Origin: Prosapia bicincta
Taxonomy: Eukaryota > Arthropoda > Insecta > Hemiptera > Cercopidae
Reading direction: 5' to 3'
Assembly (NCBI GenBank): GCA_036971475.1
Contig: JBAIZL010000002.1
Coordinates: 135,140,740-135,204,739, forward strand
Length of the DNA: 64,000 nucleotides
In this document: one piece after another, positions 59,101-60,414 of the stretch
Numbering within the stretch: the first letter of the stretch is position 1
Layout: every line of letters begins with the position of its first letter
Program-made: the position numbers and the translations under genes
The notes under the pieces: generated by a model
Told to the model about the DNA's origin: nothing
The model's database searches: none
What the model saw: the letters and a program-made list of their open reading frames with translations, nothing else

Positions 59101-59658
59101 TTTTGATGTTTCGGATTTTTGACATTCGGATTATTGACGCTCTACTGTATCTATATTTTAAGTATCAGCAAAACATCTTTCATGTTTAACAGTGGATAAA
59201 ATGATGGATTATTCACTTTCTTTCAAGATAATTATAGCCCCAGATATTTGCTAATGTCTCTATACAACAAAACAAGCAGTGATGCATGATGTAACCTATA
59301 AAAATGTATTTCTTCAATGCATTTATCTAGTAATAAATGTATGGAGAAATAAACATTAAATTCTGTTTGACTTGAATAACTGTGTGCAAGGATGTCCAAT
59401 CTGTAACTTGAACACTAGTTGTAAAAAACACAAAAATGCTTCAGAATAAAATGTTTGTTATTGAAATTAAATAGACTAATAGTAAAACTTACTTGATTTT
59501 TTTTCAATATAATCAGCAGTAAATCCTCGCCCAGTGTATGAAAAGTCTGCATTGAATCGTATAAACGCATGGTTGCCAGAAGTGGTTACAGTAACAGGGT
59601 TTTTGCTGTAACACAGAGTAGTCAGTAGTGGGGACTTACTGTCCGGCCCTCCAAAAAT
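1634..59658 (-). CDS. Multi-CUB-domain gene (cubilin-like), nine exons, partial at both ends
   Basis: Spliced join, 5' to 3' on the minus strand: 59658-59493, 51790-51606, 48641-48477, 39092-38966, 27482-27228, 19843-19736, 14951-14727, 5649-5459, 1829-1634. Each exon has AG acceptor and GT donor dinucleotides, and codon phase is kept at all eight joins. The product is about 539 residues of CUB domains with almost no linker: half a domain plus four complete ones. CUB domains are extracellular beta-sandwiches stabilised by two disulfides, and many bind ligands through calcium. Uninterrupted CUB arrays are typical of cubilin, an endocytic receptor, which is why I prefer that family. The EGF repeats or protease domain that would separate cubilin from tolloid-like or other CUB proteins are not in the window. 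No first exon, stop codon or promoter is visible. The introns are packed with transposable elements. Confidence 0.85.
1849..2202. repeat. PLE 3'-end palindrome, arms of about 168 bp
   Basis: Left arm about 1849-2016, right arm about 2033-2202, near-identical inverted repeats with a loop of roughly 16 bases. Each arm carries the hairpin CTGAGGATGACGAC ... GTCGTTGAAACGCG, like the 3' terminus of the coding PLE at 15125-17745 (CTGATGATGAC...GTCATTGAAACGCG, followed by a similar TTTGTGAGT stretch). There is no coding sequence between the arms, so it consists of two PLE 3' ends facing away from each other. Confidence 0.85.
2113..2142 (+). ncRNA. Hammerhead-like hairpin in PLE 3' end
   Basis: CTGAGGA, one extra T, stem GACGAC, loop AAATTA, stem GTCGTT, then GAAA. 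A mirror copy is at 1908-1937 on the minus strand. The order CUGANGA, stem II, GAAA is that of the hammerhead ribozyme core. Penelope-like elements are known to carry hammerhead motifs. The extra base before stem II departs from the canonical core, and stems I and III were not resolved, so activity is uncertain. Confidence 0.4.
2203..3474. other. Intronic DNA, nothing recognised
   Basis: AT-rich, with no open frame that resembles a known protein and no clear repeat structure by eye. Confidence 0.5.
3475..3980 (-). mobile_element. PLE family 1, 3' fragment with GIY-YIG domain
   Basis: Minus-strand copy cut off on its 5' side. The readable frame at 3731-3975 encodes GVYKLNCDECNKFYIEQTGR, a GIY-YIG endonuclease core in which the last residue of YIG is glutamate, then FKQRVKEH and HLKETGHKYIDIYHN. 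The 3' tail has the ACGTTCTGTCTCAGTAAG stretch and the CACTTAAATAATAGTTTATG end shared with the copies at 7513, 12472, 36973 and 55745. No full-length reading frame. Confidence 0.85.
3981..4286 (-). pseudogene. Unidentified decayed coding segment
   Basis: Minus strand. A frame open for 63 codons runs from 4286 to 4098 with no start methionine; it includes TNHCIEAIETSILDLNEQKQ, which looks helical or coiled-coil. Near its stop, an adjacent frame continues with NETGSELFESDVNSNVLKQG and NLPSGTVSIILANLY up to the PLE breakpoint, as if one frameshift separates two parts of a single coding block. I do not recognise the family. It may be the 5' part of another element next to the PLE, or chance. Confidence 0.3.
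4287..5458. other. Intronic DNA, nothing recognised
   Basis: Contains an open frame at 4687-4911 on the plus strand (74 codons, with one CLKCG pair) that matches no family I know. The rest is AT-rich with no structure seen. Confidence 0.4.
5459..5649 (-). CDS. CUB gene exon: first half of CUB domain E
   Basis: 191 bp, two bases plus 63 codons. The acceptor is a poly-T tract ending in TTAG, and the donor is GTATG. It encodes NYIEGIEGDISSPFYPKYSV, then FKWIVTVKMGSVVRLTFKEF, with the third cysteine in HPQCSDNSLK. The first two CUB cysteines are both missing: the join gives leucine-histidine at the domain start, and phenylalanine replaces C in the C-x-W position. It joins phase 0 to the IYDG exon at 1829. 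Confidence 0.85.
5787..7275. mobile_element. hAT-like MITE interrupted by a mariner remnant
   Basis: The left end GGTGGTTCCCAACAGGTGG and the right end, read inverted, CCAGTCGTTCCCAA, form the short terminal inverted repeats of Charlie/hAT-type elements (CAGTGGTTCCCAA-like). The inner flanks also look inverted (GGTCCATGGGC against GGGTCCCTGAAA). The 8-bp duplication is no longer clear. There is no transposase of its own; the middle is occupied by the mariner at 6061-6825. Confidence 0.5.
6061..6825 (-). mobile_element. Mariner element remnant, 765 bp, TA-flanked
   Basis: Terminal inverted repeats read ACGAGGGTGGTCCACAAAGT at the left and are mirrored at the right, with TA at 6059-6060 and 6826-6827. 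The minus frame 6425-6625 encodes MRGIIRFLWSKSYTAVEIHR then LSAVYGPNIMSEGVVHQWVR, the helix-turn-helix DNA-binding start of a mariner transposase. The DDE catalytic part is missing, so this is an internally deleted, non-autonomous copy. Confidence 0.85.
7513..9250 (-). mobile_element. PLE family 1, RT plus GIY-YIG, minus-strand half of an inverted pair
   Basis: Read on the minus strand: LSLDITNMYTSLPIPETLN (RT motif A region, about 8900), a GLPMGSPIS-like motif near 8670, the catalytic RYVDDIITLYRGN near 8560, SLNFLDLTITKSHTQNHSF, then a GIY-YIG domain near 7960 with HIGQTG in place of YIGQTG. Stops and frameshifts scatter throughout. The 3' end at 7513 is the family-1 tail with hairpin CTGATGAGGATTGC...GCGATCGAAA. 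It faces the plus-strand copy that starts at 9251. Confidence 0.88.
9251..10381 (+). mobile_element. PLE family 1, plus-strand half of the inverted pair
   Basis: Starts inside the RT domain (YVDDIIMLYRCNSRQCEKLL near 9330) and runs through the linker (IKYLAYTNGYNTTI near 9650), GIY-YIG (near 9910) and the family-1 3' tail ending TTGTTTAAGTGATTAATT. With 7513-8640 it forms a very large inverted repeat of more than 1 kb. It is pseudogenised by several stops, for example in the middle of the linker. Confidence 0.85.
10382..12471. other. Intronic DNA, no gene recognised
   Basis: A less AT-rich, purine-rich block at about 11460-11830 could be a remnant of a mobile element (LPKPKRRLRMK-like plus-strand frame, broken by stops), but I cannot name it. 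A stretch at 11365-11440 resembles Tigger-type ends (TCTGGCACTTTCAATAATCTGGCA) only loosely. Confidence 0.35.
12472..13866 (-). mobile_element. PLE family 1, minus strand, internally deleted
   Basis: Family-1 tail at 12472 with hairpin CTGAGGACGATCGG...GCGATCGAAA, then GIY-YIG (near 12930), then an abrupt junction near 13075 into the RT region, with a YVDH-type catalytic site near 13290 and ITNMYT-like RT motifs near 13560. The linker between RT and GIY-YIG is largely missing when compared with 7513-9250. Confidence 0.83.
13867..14726. other. Intronic DNA, nothing recognised
   Basis: AT-rich sequence between the PLE and the CUB domain D exon, with no repeat or coding signal beyond chance frames. 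Confidence 0.5.
14727..14951 (-). CDS. CUB gene exon: rest of CUB domain D
   Basis: 225 bp, two bases plus 74 codons plus one base. Acceptor TTTTCAG, donor GTAAGTTC. It encodes NRAMISFTDFDLESSEHCNL followed by DYVEVRLGS, then the fourth cysteine in NTYCGSEKP, and finishes with FWIKFSSNELGTAKGFLATY. Domain D has all four cysteines and the acidic E/D positions usually associated with calcium binding in CUB domains. The next exon begins nine kilobases away, beyond several PLE copies. Confidence 0.92.
15881..17198 (+). mobile_element. Tc/mariner-type element, 1318 bp, with decayed DDE transposase
   Basis: TA at 15879-15880 and 17199-17200. The terminal inverted repeats share TGTACCAAAAAGAATGA and end in CAG. 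The transposase is in pieces: a helix-turn-helix part in frame 16074-16415 (PPSPKNIRRWYKQIEETRC, EQIRRAFERSPCKSTH), then MPRLIFSDEATFHISGKIHR (first catalytic aspartate) at 16474-16671, QQDGAPPHW near 16750 and a PPKSPDITPCDFF-like third site near 16870 in yet another frame. This IS630/Tc-type family, with an insect-type N-terminal HTH, is common in arthropod genomes. Several stops and frameshifts are present. Confidence 0.88.
17679..17702 (+). ncRNA. Hammerhead-like hairpin at PLE 3' end
   Basis: CTGATGA followed by TGAC TTT GTCA and TTGAAAC. The core strings CUGAUGA and GAAA are intact but the stem is short, with unpaired T residues. It is placed like the other PLE hairpins here, just upstream of the element terminus. 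Confidence 0.35.
17746..19735. other. Intronic DNA, nothing recognised
   Basis: Two kilobases of very AT-rich sequence with no long open frame, no terminal repeats and no similarity to the other elements that I could see. Confidence 0.5.
19736..19843 (-). CDS. CUB gene exon: first part of CUB domain D
   Basis: 108 bp, two bases plus 35 codons plus one base. Acceptor TTTCAG, donor GTATA. It encodes CGGVLTAEHGSFASPHYPEG, then YPINAECIWEIRTSP. The SP-x-YP motif and the C-x-W cysteine are textbook CUB features. This domain looks the least diverged of those in the window. Confidence 0.92.
19844..21060. other. Intronic DNA, nothing recognised
   Basis: AT-rich sequence upstream (minus-strand sense) of the domain D first exon; no feature supported. 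Confidence 0.5.
21061..22620. mobile_element. Helitron-like terminal sequences, rearranged
   Basis: Two direct copies of a start like CTATACTAATATATAAAAAT occur at about 21057 and 21478, each followed by GGTGTCTG and then CCCATTGAGCTGAAA. TCTATACTAATATATAAA-type beginnings are typical of insect Helitron ends. Segments at about 21575-21660 and 22230-22345 are inverted copies of each other (around AAAATTATACTGGACAACG / CGTTGCCCAGTATAATTTT). No coding capacity. The class assignment rests on end similarity only. Confidence 0.4.
22665..22691. repeat. Poly-T run
   Basis: About 27 consecutive T residues; could be the tail of a retroposed sequence in minus orientation, but no body was identified. 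Confidence 0.8.
22692..23437. other. Intronic DNA, nothing recognised
   Basis: AT-rich, with minus-strand open frames that look like chance. Confidence 0.45.
23438..25295 (+). mobile_element. Pogo/Tigger element, decayed, 5' end preserved
   Basis: Begins CAGTAAAACTTGTTCAAAGT after TA. Coding starts near 23838 with MAKSYVLLSLNKKLRVIK, a psq-type HTH. The CENP-B-type HTH follows at 23991-24230 (VWKWFTCPRSKNVQISGPMQ, DNDQFKPSIGRLNNFKKRHN). A DDE fragment WMTAAMAKGCLNGFNAKMKK appears near 24530, and a C-terminal acidic stretch and HEEALRSTEGVLQFV near 25165. Multiple stops and frameshifts. The right terminus was not found because a piggyBac fragment abuts it. Confidence 0.75.
25300..25790 (+). 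mobile_element. piggyBac transposase 3' fragment
   Basis: DSDVKCEILFVKWYNNKCIT at 25300-25360 matches the piggyBac DDE stretch with kWxDnkxV. A frame-shifted remnant of the YNxxMGGVD motif follows, then KYNFSIHGKKWYWCLFTQMV near 25510 and, in another frame, MDILEFRRNAAIACFKRKPI. The order of motifs is that of piggyBac, but at least two frameshifts are needed. No TTAA-bounded ends found. Confidence 0.6.
25791..26112. other. AT-rich spacer between two piggyBac pieces
   Basis: No coding or repeat signal identified. Confidence 0.4.
26113..27176 (+). mobile_element. piggyBac-type element, internally deleted, TTAA-flanked
   Basis: TTAA at 26113-26116 and 27173-27176, with perfect 14-bp terminal inverted repeats CCCTTAGCACTCGA. 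Just inside the left end are GC-rich subterminal repeats (GTCGGGGG twice), unusual in this AT-rich region. It retains only the C-terminal part of the transposase: YNQFMGGVDLAVQYNEP, KWWRTMFFWLLDVAVVNSFI (frame from 26497, stop at 26695), then after a frameshift MVRERIRDIRNNPYSERGRP and the Cys-rich domain CVVCSNRKIKG, KTCGRKPRLHPEGCFQKYHT to 26995. Non-autonomous; length without TTAA 1056 bp. Confidence 0.9.
27228..27482 (-). CDS. CUB gene exon: rest of CUB domain C
   Basis: 255 bp. Acceptor TTGTTTTAG, donor GTATGA. It carries VTLTFNHLDNH, the third cysteine (DGQCVSRN), ITVYDGEVEGGPVLLNFCGD with the fourth cysteine, then ALTLTIYNAVY and IIEATYSVLPT. All four cysteines of domain C are present. 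It is the longest exon visible, since the domain is split earlier than its neighbours. A possible N-glycosylation site is NIT. The leftover G joins CT of the next exon to give alanine just before the next domain's first cysteine. Confidence 0.9.
27740..27766 (-). ncRNA. Hammerhead-like hairpin, inverted left copy
   Basis: On the minus strand: CTGAGGA, T, GGTTAC, TTT, GTAACT, GAAA. Identical to the copy at 33039-33065 on the plus strand; the two bound the PLE at 27687-33113. Confidence 0.4.
28079..29164 (+). pseudogene. PLE reverse transcriptase and GIY-YIG endonuclease, C-terminal 361 codons
   Basis: Best preserved PLE frame in the window. RT motif B region QKDGTTMGNSLSPFSAELF (residues about 15-33), catalytic WIRYVDDIF with YVDD at 55-58, LPFLDVY, then a linker, and a GIY-YIG nuclease from residue 257 (SGIYQVNCKDCDKMYIGQTR, with RFKEHI and HILETNHN after it). 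PLEs copy RNA into DNA at nicks made by this nuclease. The upstream RT part lies in another frame because of a shift near 28015, and the RT start is missing, so it cannot make a whole protein. The Met at 28079 is only the first in the frame, not a real start. Confidence 0.88.
29397..33041 (+). mobile_element. I-like non-LTR retrotransposon with 16-bp target site duplication
   Basis: GTATGTTATCCCTCTG occurs at 29397-29412 and again at 33026-33041; the element lies between, 29413-33025. It interrupts the PLE right next to its hairpin. The 3' end is a short tandem tail AAAGTAAAGTAAAGTAA rather than poly-A, as in I-type elements. It encodes an apurinic-type endonuclease, RT and RNase H in one frame. 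No ORF1 (gag-like) is seen, so it is either 5'-truncated or of a type lacking ORF1. Confidence 0.92.
29399..33010 (+). pseudogene. Non-LTR ORF2: endonuclease, reverse transcriptase, RNase H, zinc motif
   Basis: A single frame interrupted by three stops only: TAA 30620-30622, TGA 30767-30769, TAG 31022-31024. Endonuclease: LKLTFWNARGLNQ, IITGDFNAPSLRWG, SGCRHRVINI (GCRH where SDH is usual). RT: LKPGKSAGPDSIFPEF, SYRPISLTS, FVDFKEAYDRIW (motif A), GLPQGAVLS, FADDLVFW (motif C). RNase H: LHIYTDGSSNP, LIDSQSAI, GNEKADNLAK. C-terminal zinc-type motif CPLCQIGKIDGDHLPAC. The first codons overlap the target duplication, so the methionine at 29399 is not the true start. GC-richer than its surroundings, suggesting a fairly young insertion. 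Confidence 0.9.
33039..33065 (+). ncRNA. Hammerhead-like hairpin at PLE 3' end
   Basis: CTGAGGA, T, GGTTAC, TTT, GTAACT, GAAA. The non-LTR insertion duplicated the bases immediately before it, so the hairpin is complete here. Confidence 0.4.
33328..33543. repeat. PLE 3'-end palindrome
   Basis: Left arm 33328-33406 and right arm 33443-33543 are inverted copies; the left arm lacks about 23 bases of the right. Hairpins CTGAGGATGACTGC...GCAATTGAAA lie at 33373-33399 (minus) and 33449-33475 (plus). The outer sequence resembles the end of the neighbouring PLE (AGAGGTTTT-like), so it is the same or a sister family, without any coding region. Confidence 0.8.
34051..34862. mobile_element. Fold-back element with inverted arms of about 220-250 bp
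   Basis: The left arm from 34051 (GGCGTCTCAGGTTAAGTTGA...) and the right arm ending 34862, read inverted (GGCATCTCAGGTCAAGTTAA...), stay alignable for more than 200 bases, including GGCCTGGGCCTATGAATAGG. The arms differ at an estimated 15-20 percent of positions by eye. The centre is a 56-bp tandem array. No coding sequence; family unknown. Confidence 0.75.
34278..34613. repeat. Tandem array, 56-bp unit, about six copies
   Basis: The unit begins GATCAACTTTAAGTGTGATT and ends CGCTATACGAAGTGC. Copies start at 34278, 34334, 34390, 34446, 34502 and 34558, spaced exactly 56 bases and nearly identical. The first part of the unit also matches the inner edge of the right arm (ACTTTACGTGTGATTA, inverted), so the array seems to have expanded from the arm sequence. 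Confidence 0.92.
34863..35775. other. Interior of the piggyBac-like element, nothing coding
   Basis: AT-rich sequence; a short inverted pair around CACTTATTACACTTTGAAAT at about 35046 and AATTTCAAAGTGTAATAAGT at about 35144 is visible. No open frame of note. Confidence 0.4.
36722..36940 (+). mobile_element. PLE N-terminal fragment
   Basis: Reads NLTNKAFSDNELTLQDKGLKHI, resembling the conserved PLE N-terminal segment with a D/E-L then a GLK motif. Immediately followed by a family-1 PLE in the opposite orientation. Confidence 0.55.
36973..37699 (-). mobile_element. PLE family 1, minus strand, 3' part
   Basis: Family-1 3' tail, then the GIY-YIG region (near 37400), then the linker region up to a TNGHNTTI-like stretch near 37690, where it stops. 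Broken frames. Confidence 0.82.
37052..37081 (-). ncRNA. Hammerhead-like hairpin, PLE family 1
   Basis: On the minus strand: CTGATGA, A, GATCGC, CACATA, GCGATT, GAAA. The stem is fully paired, counting one G-U pair. In the copy at 7513 the stem differs (GATTGC/GCGATC) yet still pairs through a G-U, and at 12472 all but one pair holds, so pairing tends to be kept between copies. Confidence 0.45.
37860..38220 (+). mobile_element. PLE RT N-terminal fragment
   Basis: The frame 37993-38220 encodes KLNALPKLHTTNTFIYSIIN and SRPSNILAKFLDRTIQNHIK, the start of the PLE RT domain (LPKxH, RPI, LAKFLD motifs). With the minus-strand piece to its left it makes another head-to-head arrangement, with AT-rich sequence between. 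Confidence 0.75.
38372..38579. repeat. PLE 3'-end palindrome (family 4)
   Basis: Left arm 38372-38466, right arm 38485-38579, near-perfect inverted repeats with an 18-base loop. The arms contain GGGAGATGTGTC and its complement, and ACTTGCCTATAGTAGCACTT. The same sequences form both outer ends of the coding element at 40985-43355. There is no coding sequence. Confidence 0.88.
38966..39092 (-). CDS. CUB gene exon: first half of CUB domain C
   Basis: 127 bp, 42 codons plus one base. Acceptor TTGACAG, donor GTAAT. It encodes ACGARIVTADSGFISTADTF, then a segment with the second cysteine in SKCTWYI. Domain C therefore starts with the usual cysteine directly after the end of domain B, with no linker. 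The last base G plus AA from the next exon makes GAA, giving AEDLESRV across the join. Confidence 0.88.
39601..39786. repeat. PLE 3'-end palindrome, 86-bp arms
   Basis: Left arm 39601-39686, right arm 39701-39786, a 14-base loop, nearly identical arms. One complete hairpin (39697-39723). The outer sequence (GTGGTGAGAGGTTGTTTTAA) resembles the PLE ends at 33100 and 33530. Very similar arms suggest a recent origin or gene conversion. Confidence 0.9.
39697..39723 (+). ncRNA. Hammerhead-like hairpin with perfect stem
   Basis: CTGAAGA, T, GATTAC, TTT, GTAATC, GAAA: a perfectly paired six-base stem II between intact core strings. Only the single T after CUGAAGA departs from the canonical arrangement. 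Confidence 0.45.
40080..40240 (-). mobile_element. Degenerate PLE 3' fragment
   Basis: Minus strand: TTGAAGAAGATTGC...CAATCAAAAACATTTTGTAT then CAGTAAG, a worn copy of the family-1 3' tail. No coding part. Confidence 0.5.
40430..43690 (-). mobile_element. PLE (family-1 related), minus strand, split by another PLE
   Basis: The right part 43356-43690 encodes, on the minus strand, FNIVDIITLYRENTYQCVKL (catalytic YVDD worn to NIVD) and NIYRKPTIADT. The left part 40430-40984 holds the C-terminal region and a tail with CTGATGAAGATCACCTTGTG. The two parts fit together if the inverted element 40985-43355 is removed. Confidence 0.65.
40985..43355 (+). mobile_element. PLE family 4, head-to-head pair
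   Basis: Outer ends are inverted copies: AAATATTTTACAACTTGCC at the left, GGCAAGTTGTAAAATATTT at the right. The left segment 40985-41655 is minus strand (GQTGRYFTRYQEHINALTNN, SNLQFLHKQHRNNQ). The right segment 41660-43355 is plus strand: KLNILPKLHKTDIP, LVSFDIKKSIH-like motif A, GLPMESHIASILAETFLHH, YVDDIIILYKGNTPRAHIF, SLNFLDLTFKGTD, GQTGRSFYTRYQERI. Many stops. The same end sequence makes up the palindrome at 38372-38579. Confidence 0.82.
43691..44300 (-). pseudogene. Unidentified block with long, broken minus-strand frame
   Basis: Noticeably less AT-rich than the flanks. The minus-strand frame from about 44290 to 43850 is open apart from a few stops: MVHLISKMMKELLPSLSVEC, LINPSLSSFVVLASQKIVYV, LLWNLNPSPKTCTLKTAFVD. 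I do not recognise the family. It may be a decayed mobile element or retroposed coding sequence; the ends are undefined. Confidence 0.3.
44301..45879. other. Intronic DNA; possible 5' flank of a piggyBac remnant
   Basis: AT-rich with no open frame of note. From about 45595 the composition changes, and GTCTGTCAGACTTGGCGCGA at about 45734 is echoed by GTCTGTCAGACCTGGCACTA at about 47115, on the other side of the piggyBac coding remnant, which may mark that element's subterminal regions. Confidence 0.4.
45880..46862 (+). pseudogene. piggyBac-type transposase, decayed
   Basis: Starts with an acidic N-terminus (MGSEVNRKGIQWLLADVKND, SEEEFDKSGQEEEDRISEYN). Near 46170 comes MIDKAFLAFRGWYSFRQYMQ with KKANKYGL, the piggyBac DDE signature around the second catalytic region. 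The C-terminal part 46593-46862 ends in a Cys-rich remnant (YKYCSKFVCLSYASLPC), the usual piggyBac C-terminal finger. Internal stops and deletions are frequent. TTAA-bounded ends were not identified. Confidence 0.65.
46863..48476. other. Intronic DNA, nothing recognised
   Basis: AT-rich with a T-run at about 47838-47851. The piggyBac remnant may extend to about 47170. Confidence 0.45.
48477..48641 (-). CDS. CUB gene exon: second half of CUB domain B
   Basis: 165 bp, exactly 55 codons, phase 0 on both sides. Acceptor TTTAG, donor GTAAGTTT. It starts with IYDGPDIYSN and ends with TILVQFKSDSSITSKGF followed by RAKYKL, the usual CUB ending. The fourth cysteine is replaced (FNNTGK where other domains have CG). 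That matches the loss of the third cysteine in the preceding exon, so this domain would keep only one of the two standard disulfides. Confidence 0.9.
48893..48921. repeat. (AT)n microsatellite
   Basis: AT dinucleotide run next to the 3' end of the minus-strand PLE. Confidence 0.95.
48960..49730 (-). mobile_element. PLE family 5 (YADD type), minus strand, internally deleted
   Basis: The RT part at 49373-49696 encodes YRQLYGAPMGSSLSPAVANI and WFRYADDVFLNW, with YADD instead of YVDD. It is followed (49099-49314) by a C-terminal segment INNGHEFPEIENMKLIKQLN and NIFETLEIYKHKVKDKLIDE; the GIY-YIG core between them has been lost. The 3' end has the hairpin at 48985-49016. Distinct from families 1-4. 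Confidence 0.82.
48985..49016 (-). ncRNA. Hammerhead-like hairpin, PLE family 5
   Basis: On the minus strand: CTGAAGA, T, GCTG...CGGC stem with a long loop, then GAAAA. A related motif sits at 60085-60145 (CTGATGATGCTGGTATT...CCAATGAAAAC). Confidence 0.35.
49762..50153. repeat. PLE 3'-end palindrome bounded by (AT)n on both sides
   Basis: (AT)n at 49762-49816 and 50090-50153 flank an inverted pair, 49847-49912 and 50027-50090, sharing AAGACTACAGAGTGGACTCT. The centre has TTCAACCACACAGTGGTCTT, which on the minus strand reads as a PLE-type stem followed by TGAAA. No coding sequence. Confidence 0.8.
50154..51218. other. Intronic DNA, nothing firm
   Basis: AT-rich. A minus-strand stretch near 50560-50720 reads as acidic low-complexity peptide but has no known match. 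Confidence 0.4.
51219..51245 (-). ncRNA. Hammerhead-like hairpin, solo
   Basis: On the minus strand: CTGAGAGA, GGCGAC, ATC, GTCGCC, GAAA. A perfect six-pair GC-rich stem in AT-rich DNA, followed by ACTAGTTTGTTGACTGTG. Probably the 3' end of another PLE whose body is absent. Confidence 0.4.
51606..51790 (-). CDS. CUB gene exon: first half of CUB domain B
   Basis: 185 bp, two bases plus 61 codons. Acceptor TTTTTTGCAG, donor GTAAGT. It begins with the canonical CUB start CGGMF, then GEISTKNYPNNYEDNEECEW, which holds the second cysteine in its CxW context, then FIDFDIEEH. The third cysteine, expected after the acidic stretch, is absent (HTTHNITDVVF), and its partner is also absent in the next exon. 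It joins phase 0 to 48641. NFT and NIT are possible N-glycosylation sites. Confidence 0.9.
51898..52994 (+). mobile_element. hAT element, 1081 bp, with perfect 8-bp duplication
   Basis: CTCTAGAT at 51898-51905 and 52987-52994. The inverted ends both read CAGGGATGTCCAACT. Just inside the left end is a GC-rich GGCGGCCCGCGG stretch, mirrored by GGCCCGC near 52925 and 52955. It carries the C-terminal half of a transposase (next feature) and lacks the N-terminal zinc finger, so it is non-autonomous. Confidence 0.92.
52079..52720 (+). pseudogene. hAT transposase C-terminal half, 213 codons
   Basis: Open frame without internal stops: LNLSLQGKNQTISDLAGIIN (typical of the hAT/GTF2IRD2-ZBED type RNase H-like domain), FRSKLQLFKQNLENKNFIHF, and the dimerisation region STYLCESVFSSMKFIKKQNR with SNVSLLHLMRLAHTELEVDI. 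The N-terminal BED finger and first catalytic residues are gone. The reading frame is intact over its whole length, unlike most elements here. Methionine 52079 is internal. Confidence 0.85.
53405..55140 (+). mobile_element. Mariner-type element, heavily decayed
   Basis: The ends share AGTTACACTAT in inverted orientation (left near 53422, right near 55122). Inside, VEDVRRYIDSNRRLTLDEIL near 54635 and VFLFHDKPRPHVSRQTQDQI near 54780 match mariner (xHDNARPHxA signature, with D-K in place of D-N). The frame at 53737-53964 is unexplained. Stops and rearrangement throughout. Confidence 0.6.
55141..55744. other. Intronic DNA, nothing recognised
   Basis: AT-rich gap between the mariner and the next PLE. 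Confidence 0.45.
55745..56690 (+). mobile_element. PLE family 1, plus strand, 3' part, with MITE inside
   Basis: Linker region IKYLAYTNGYNTTIIGRAWH and KYITIPYINRTSNKIAHKFQ, then a GIY-YIG remnant (MYKLNYKNCNKF, stop, IGHTGRSFKQRVEEH), then the family-1 tail ending near 56690. It is interrupted at a TTAA by the 190-bp element at 56295-56484. Confidence 0.83.
56291..56488. mobile_element. piggyBac-like MITE, 190 bp, TTAA-flanked
   Basis: TTAA at 56291-56294 and 56485-56488. Terminal inverted repeats CACGTTCATTGTCAA and, inverted, CACGTTCAATGCCAA. The host PLE sequence is continuous across one TTAA. Its ends resemble those of the larger element at 33767-35775. Confidence 0.85.
56691..57069. 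other. Intronic DNA, nothing recognised
   Basis: AT-rich; no repeat or coding signal seen. Confidence 0.4.
57070..59149. mobile_element. Tigger/pogo-type shell containing a PLE
   Basis: TA at 57070-57071 and 59148-59149. The ends CAGTAGAGCTTGAAATTC and, inverted, CAGTAGAGCGTCAATAATCC are pogo-type. The right part keeps PQSVKEFVQIFDVSDF-like non-coding sequence typical of such ends. The interior from about 57185 to 58620 is a PLE in plus orientation. Confidence 0.7.
57185..58620 (+). mobile_element. PLE related to family 4, plus strand, lacking the 3' end
   Basis: Motifs in order: TLNTLPKYPQ-like start, VPSHKLAKYIDKLIKDNI near 57850, IASFDIKNLYTNVPIEQIL near 57985 (motif A), DGLPMGSPISGILAEIFLHQ near 58175 (motif B), YVDDILILYNG near 58290 (motif C, out of frame with motif B), INFLDLTTTKHNFKICRKPT near 58425. 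It ends before the GIY-YIG domain. Several frameshifts. Confidence 0.78.
59493..59658 (-). CDS. CUB gene exon: second half of CUB domain A
   Basis: 166 bp, 55 codons plus one base. The acceptor is a pyrimidine-rich tract ending in TTAG and the donor is GTAAGT. It encodes the second half of a CUB domain: IFGGPDSKSP in place of the usual IYDG motif, a cysteine at the fourth CUB cysteine position (LTTLCYSKNP), then SGNHAFIRFNADFSYTGRGF, the typical last strands ending in a GFxAxY-like sequence. The trailing base completes a codon with the next exon at 51790. The first half of this domain must lie beyond 59660; I did not find it up to 64000. Confidence 0.85.
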
Positions 59659-60414
59659 CTAATAAAAAAAATTCAATGTGTTTAAATTGTTTCTTCATAG
59701 GAATACAAAATAAAAAACTATGCGATTTAATTTTACCTAATAATAATGGCATACTAGATTTCACAAATTATTTTCTGGCACATTTCCAATAAGTTAGTAA
59801 TCTCATTACTTTGTTACATTAGAGTAGTTTTAAAATGCACAACTAATACATTGCCTTCTTCCTTCTTCTTGTTGATTAAATGTTTGTTTCAAAGTGCTGT
59901 AATTATAAATTTATGATATAATACTATGTTTAAATTATTTATTTATTTACTAGATAATTGTTTTTATTAAATAAATTAGAGTCTGGTGAAAACTCTCCTC
60001 TTCTCTCTCTCTCTCTCTTTCTTTCTCTCTCTCTATCTCCCTCCCTCCCTAAGAGAAATACAAATACAAGAATAATTAATTGAATTATAGCGATCAAGTT
60101 TTCATTGGCAAACAATACCAGCATCATCAGAAATAATAAAGAAACACTAGCTCCCGCCAACAACAACCATTGCGTTAACTGTATAAACCCTTCCAGTCCA
60201 TTTTCATATATTTATTAGTTGTTATTTATTATTTATTAATTCATTTGTTATCAAACAACAATTAATAATACTCAGTGCGTGCAAAATTTTAGAAATCATT
60301 TTACATTAAAAGGGAAATATATACTTATTTTATAGAATAGATAATCAGTATACTGTTCAGGTAGAACTGGCAAAACATTCCTTATTTCACTAATTCTCGC
60401 CAAAAAAAACGATC
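59659..60414. repeat. Intronic DNA with a (TC)n tract and PLE-like hairpin
   Basis: A pyrimidine tract of CT/CTTT/CCCT repeats lies at about 59996-60050. On the minus strand at 60085-60145 sits a PLE-like 3' hairpin (CTGATGATGCTGGTATTG then CCAATGAAAAC). Nothing else recognised. Confidence 0.6.

Noticed and set aside
59939..60166. Minus-strand frame rich in RERERK
   Set aside because: Translation of the CT-repeat tract.
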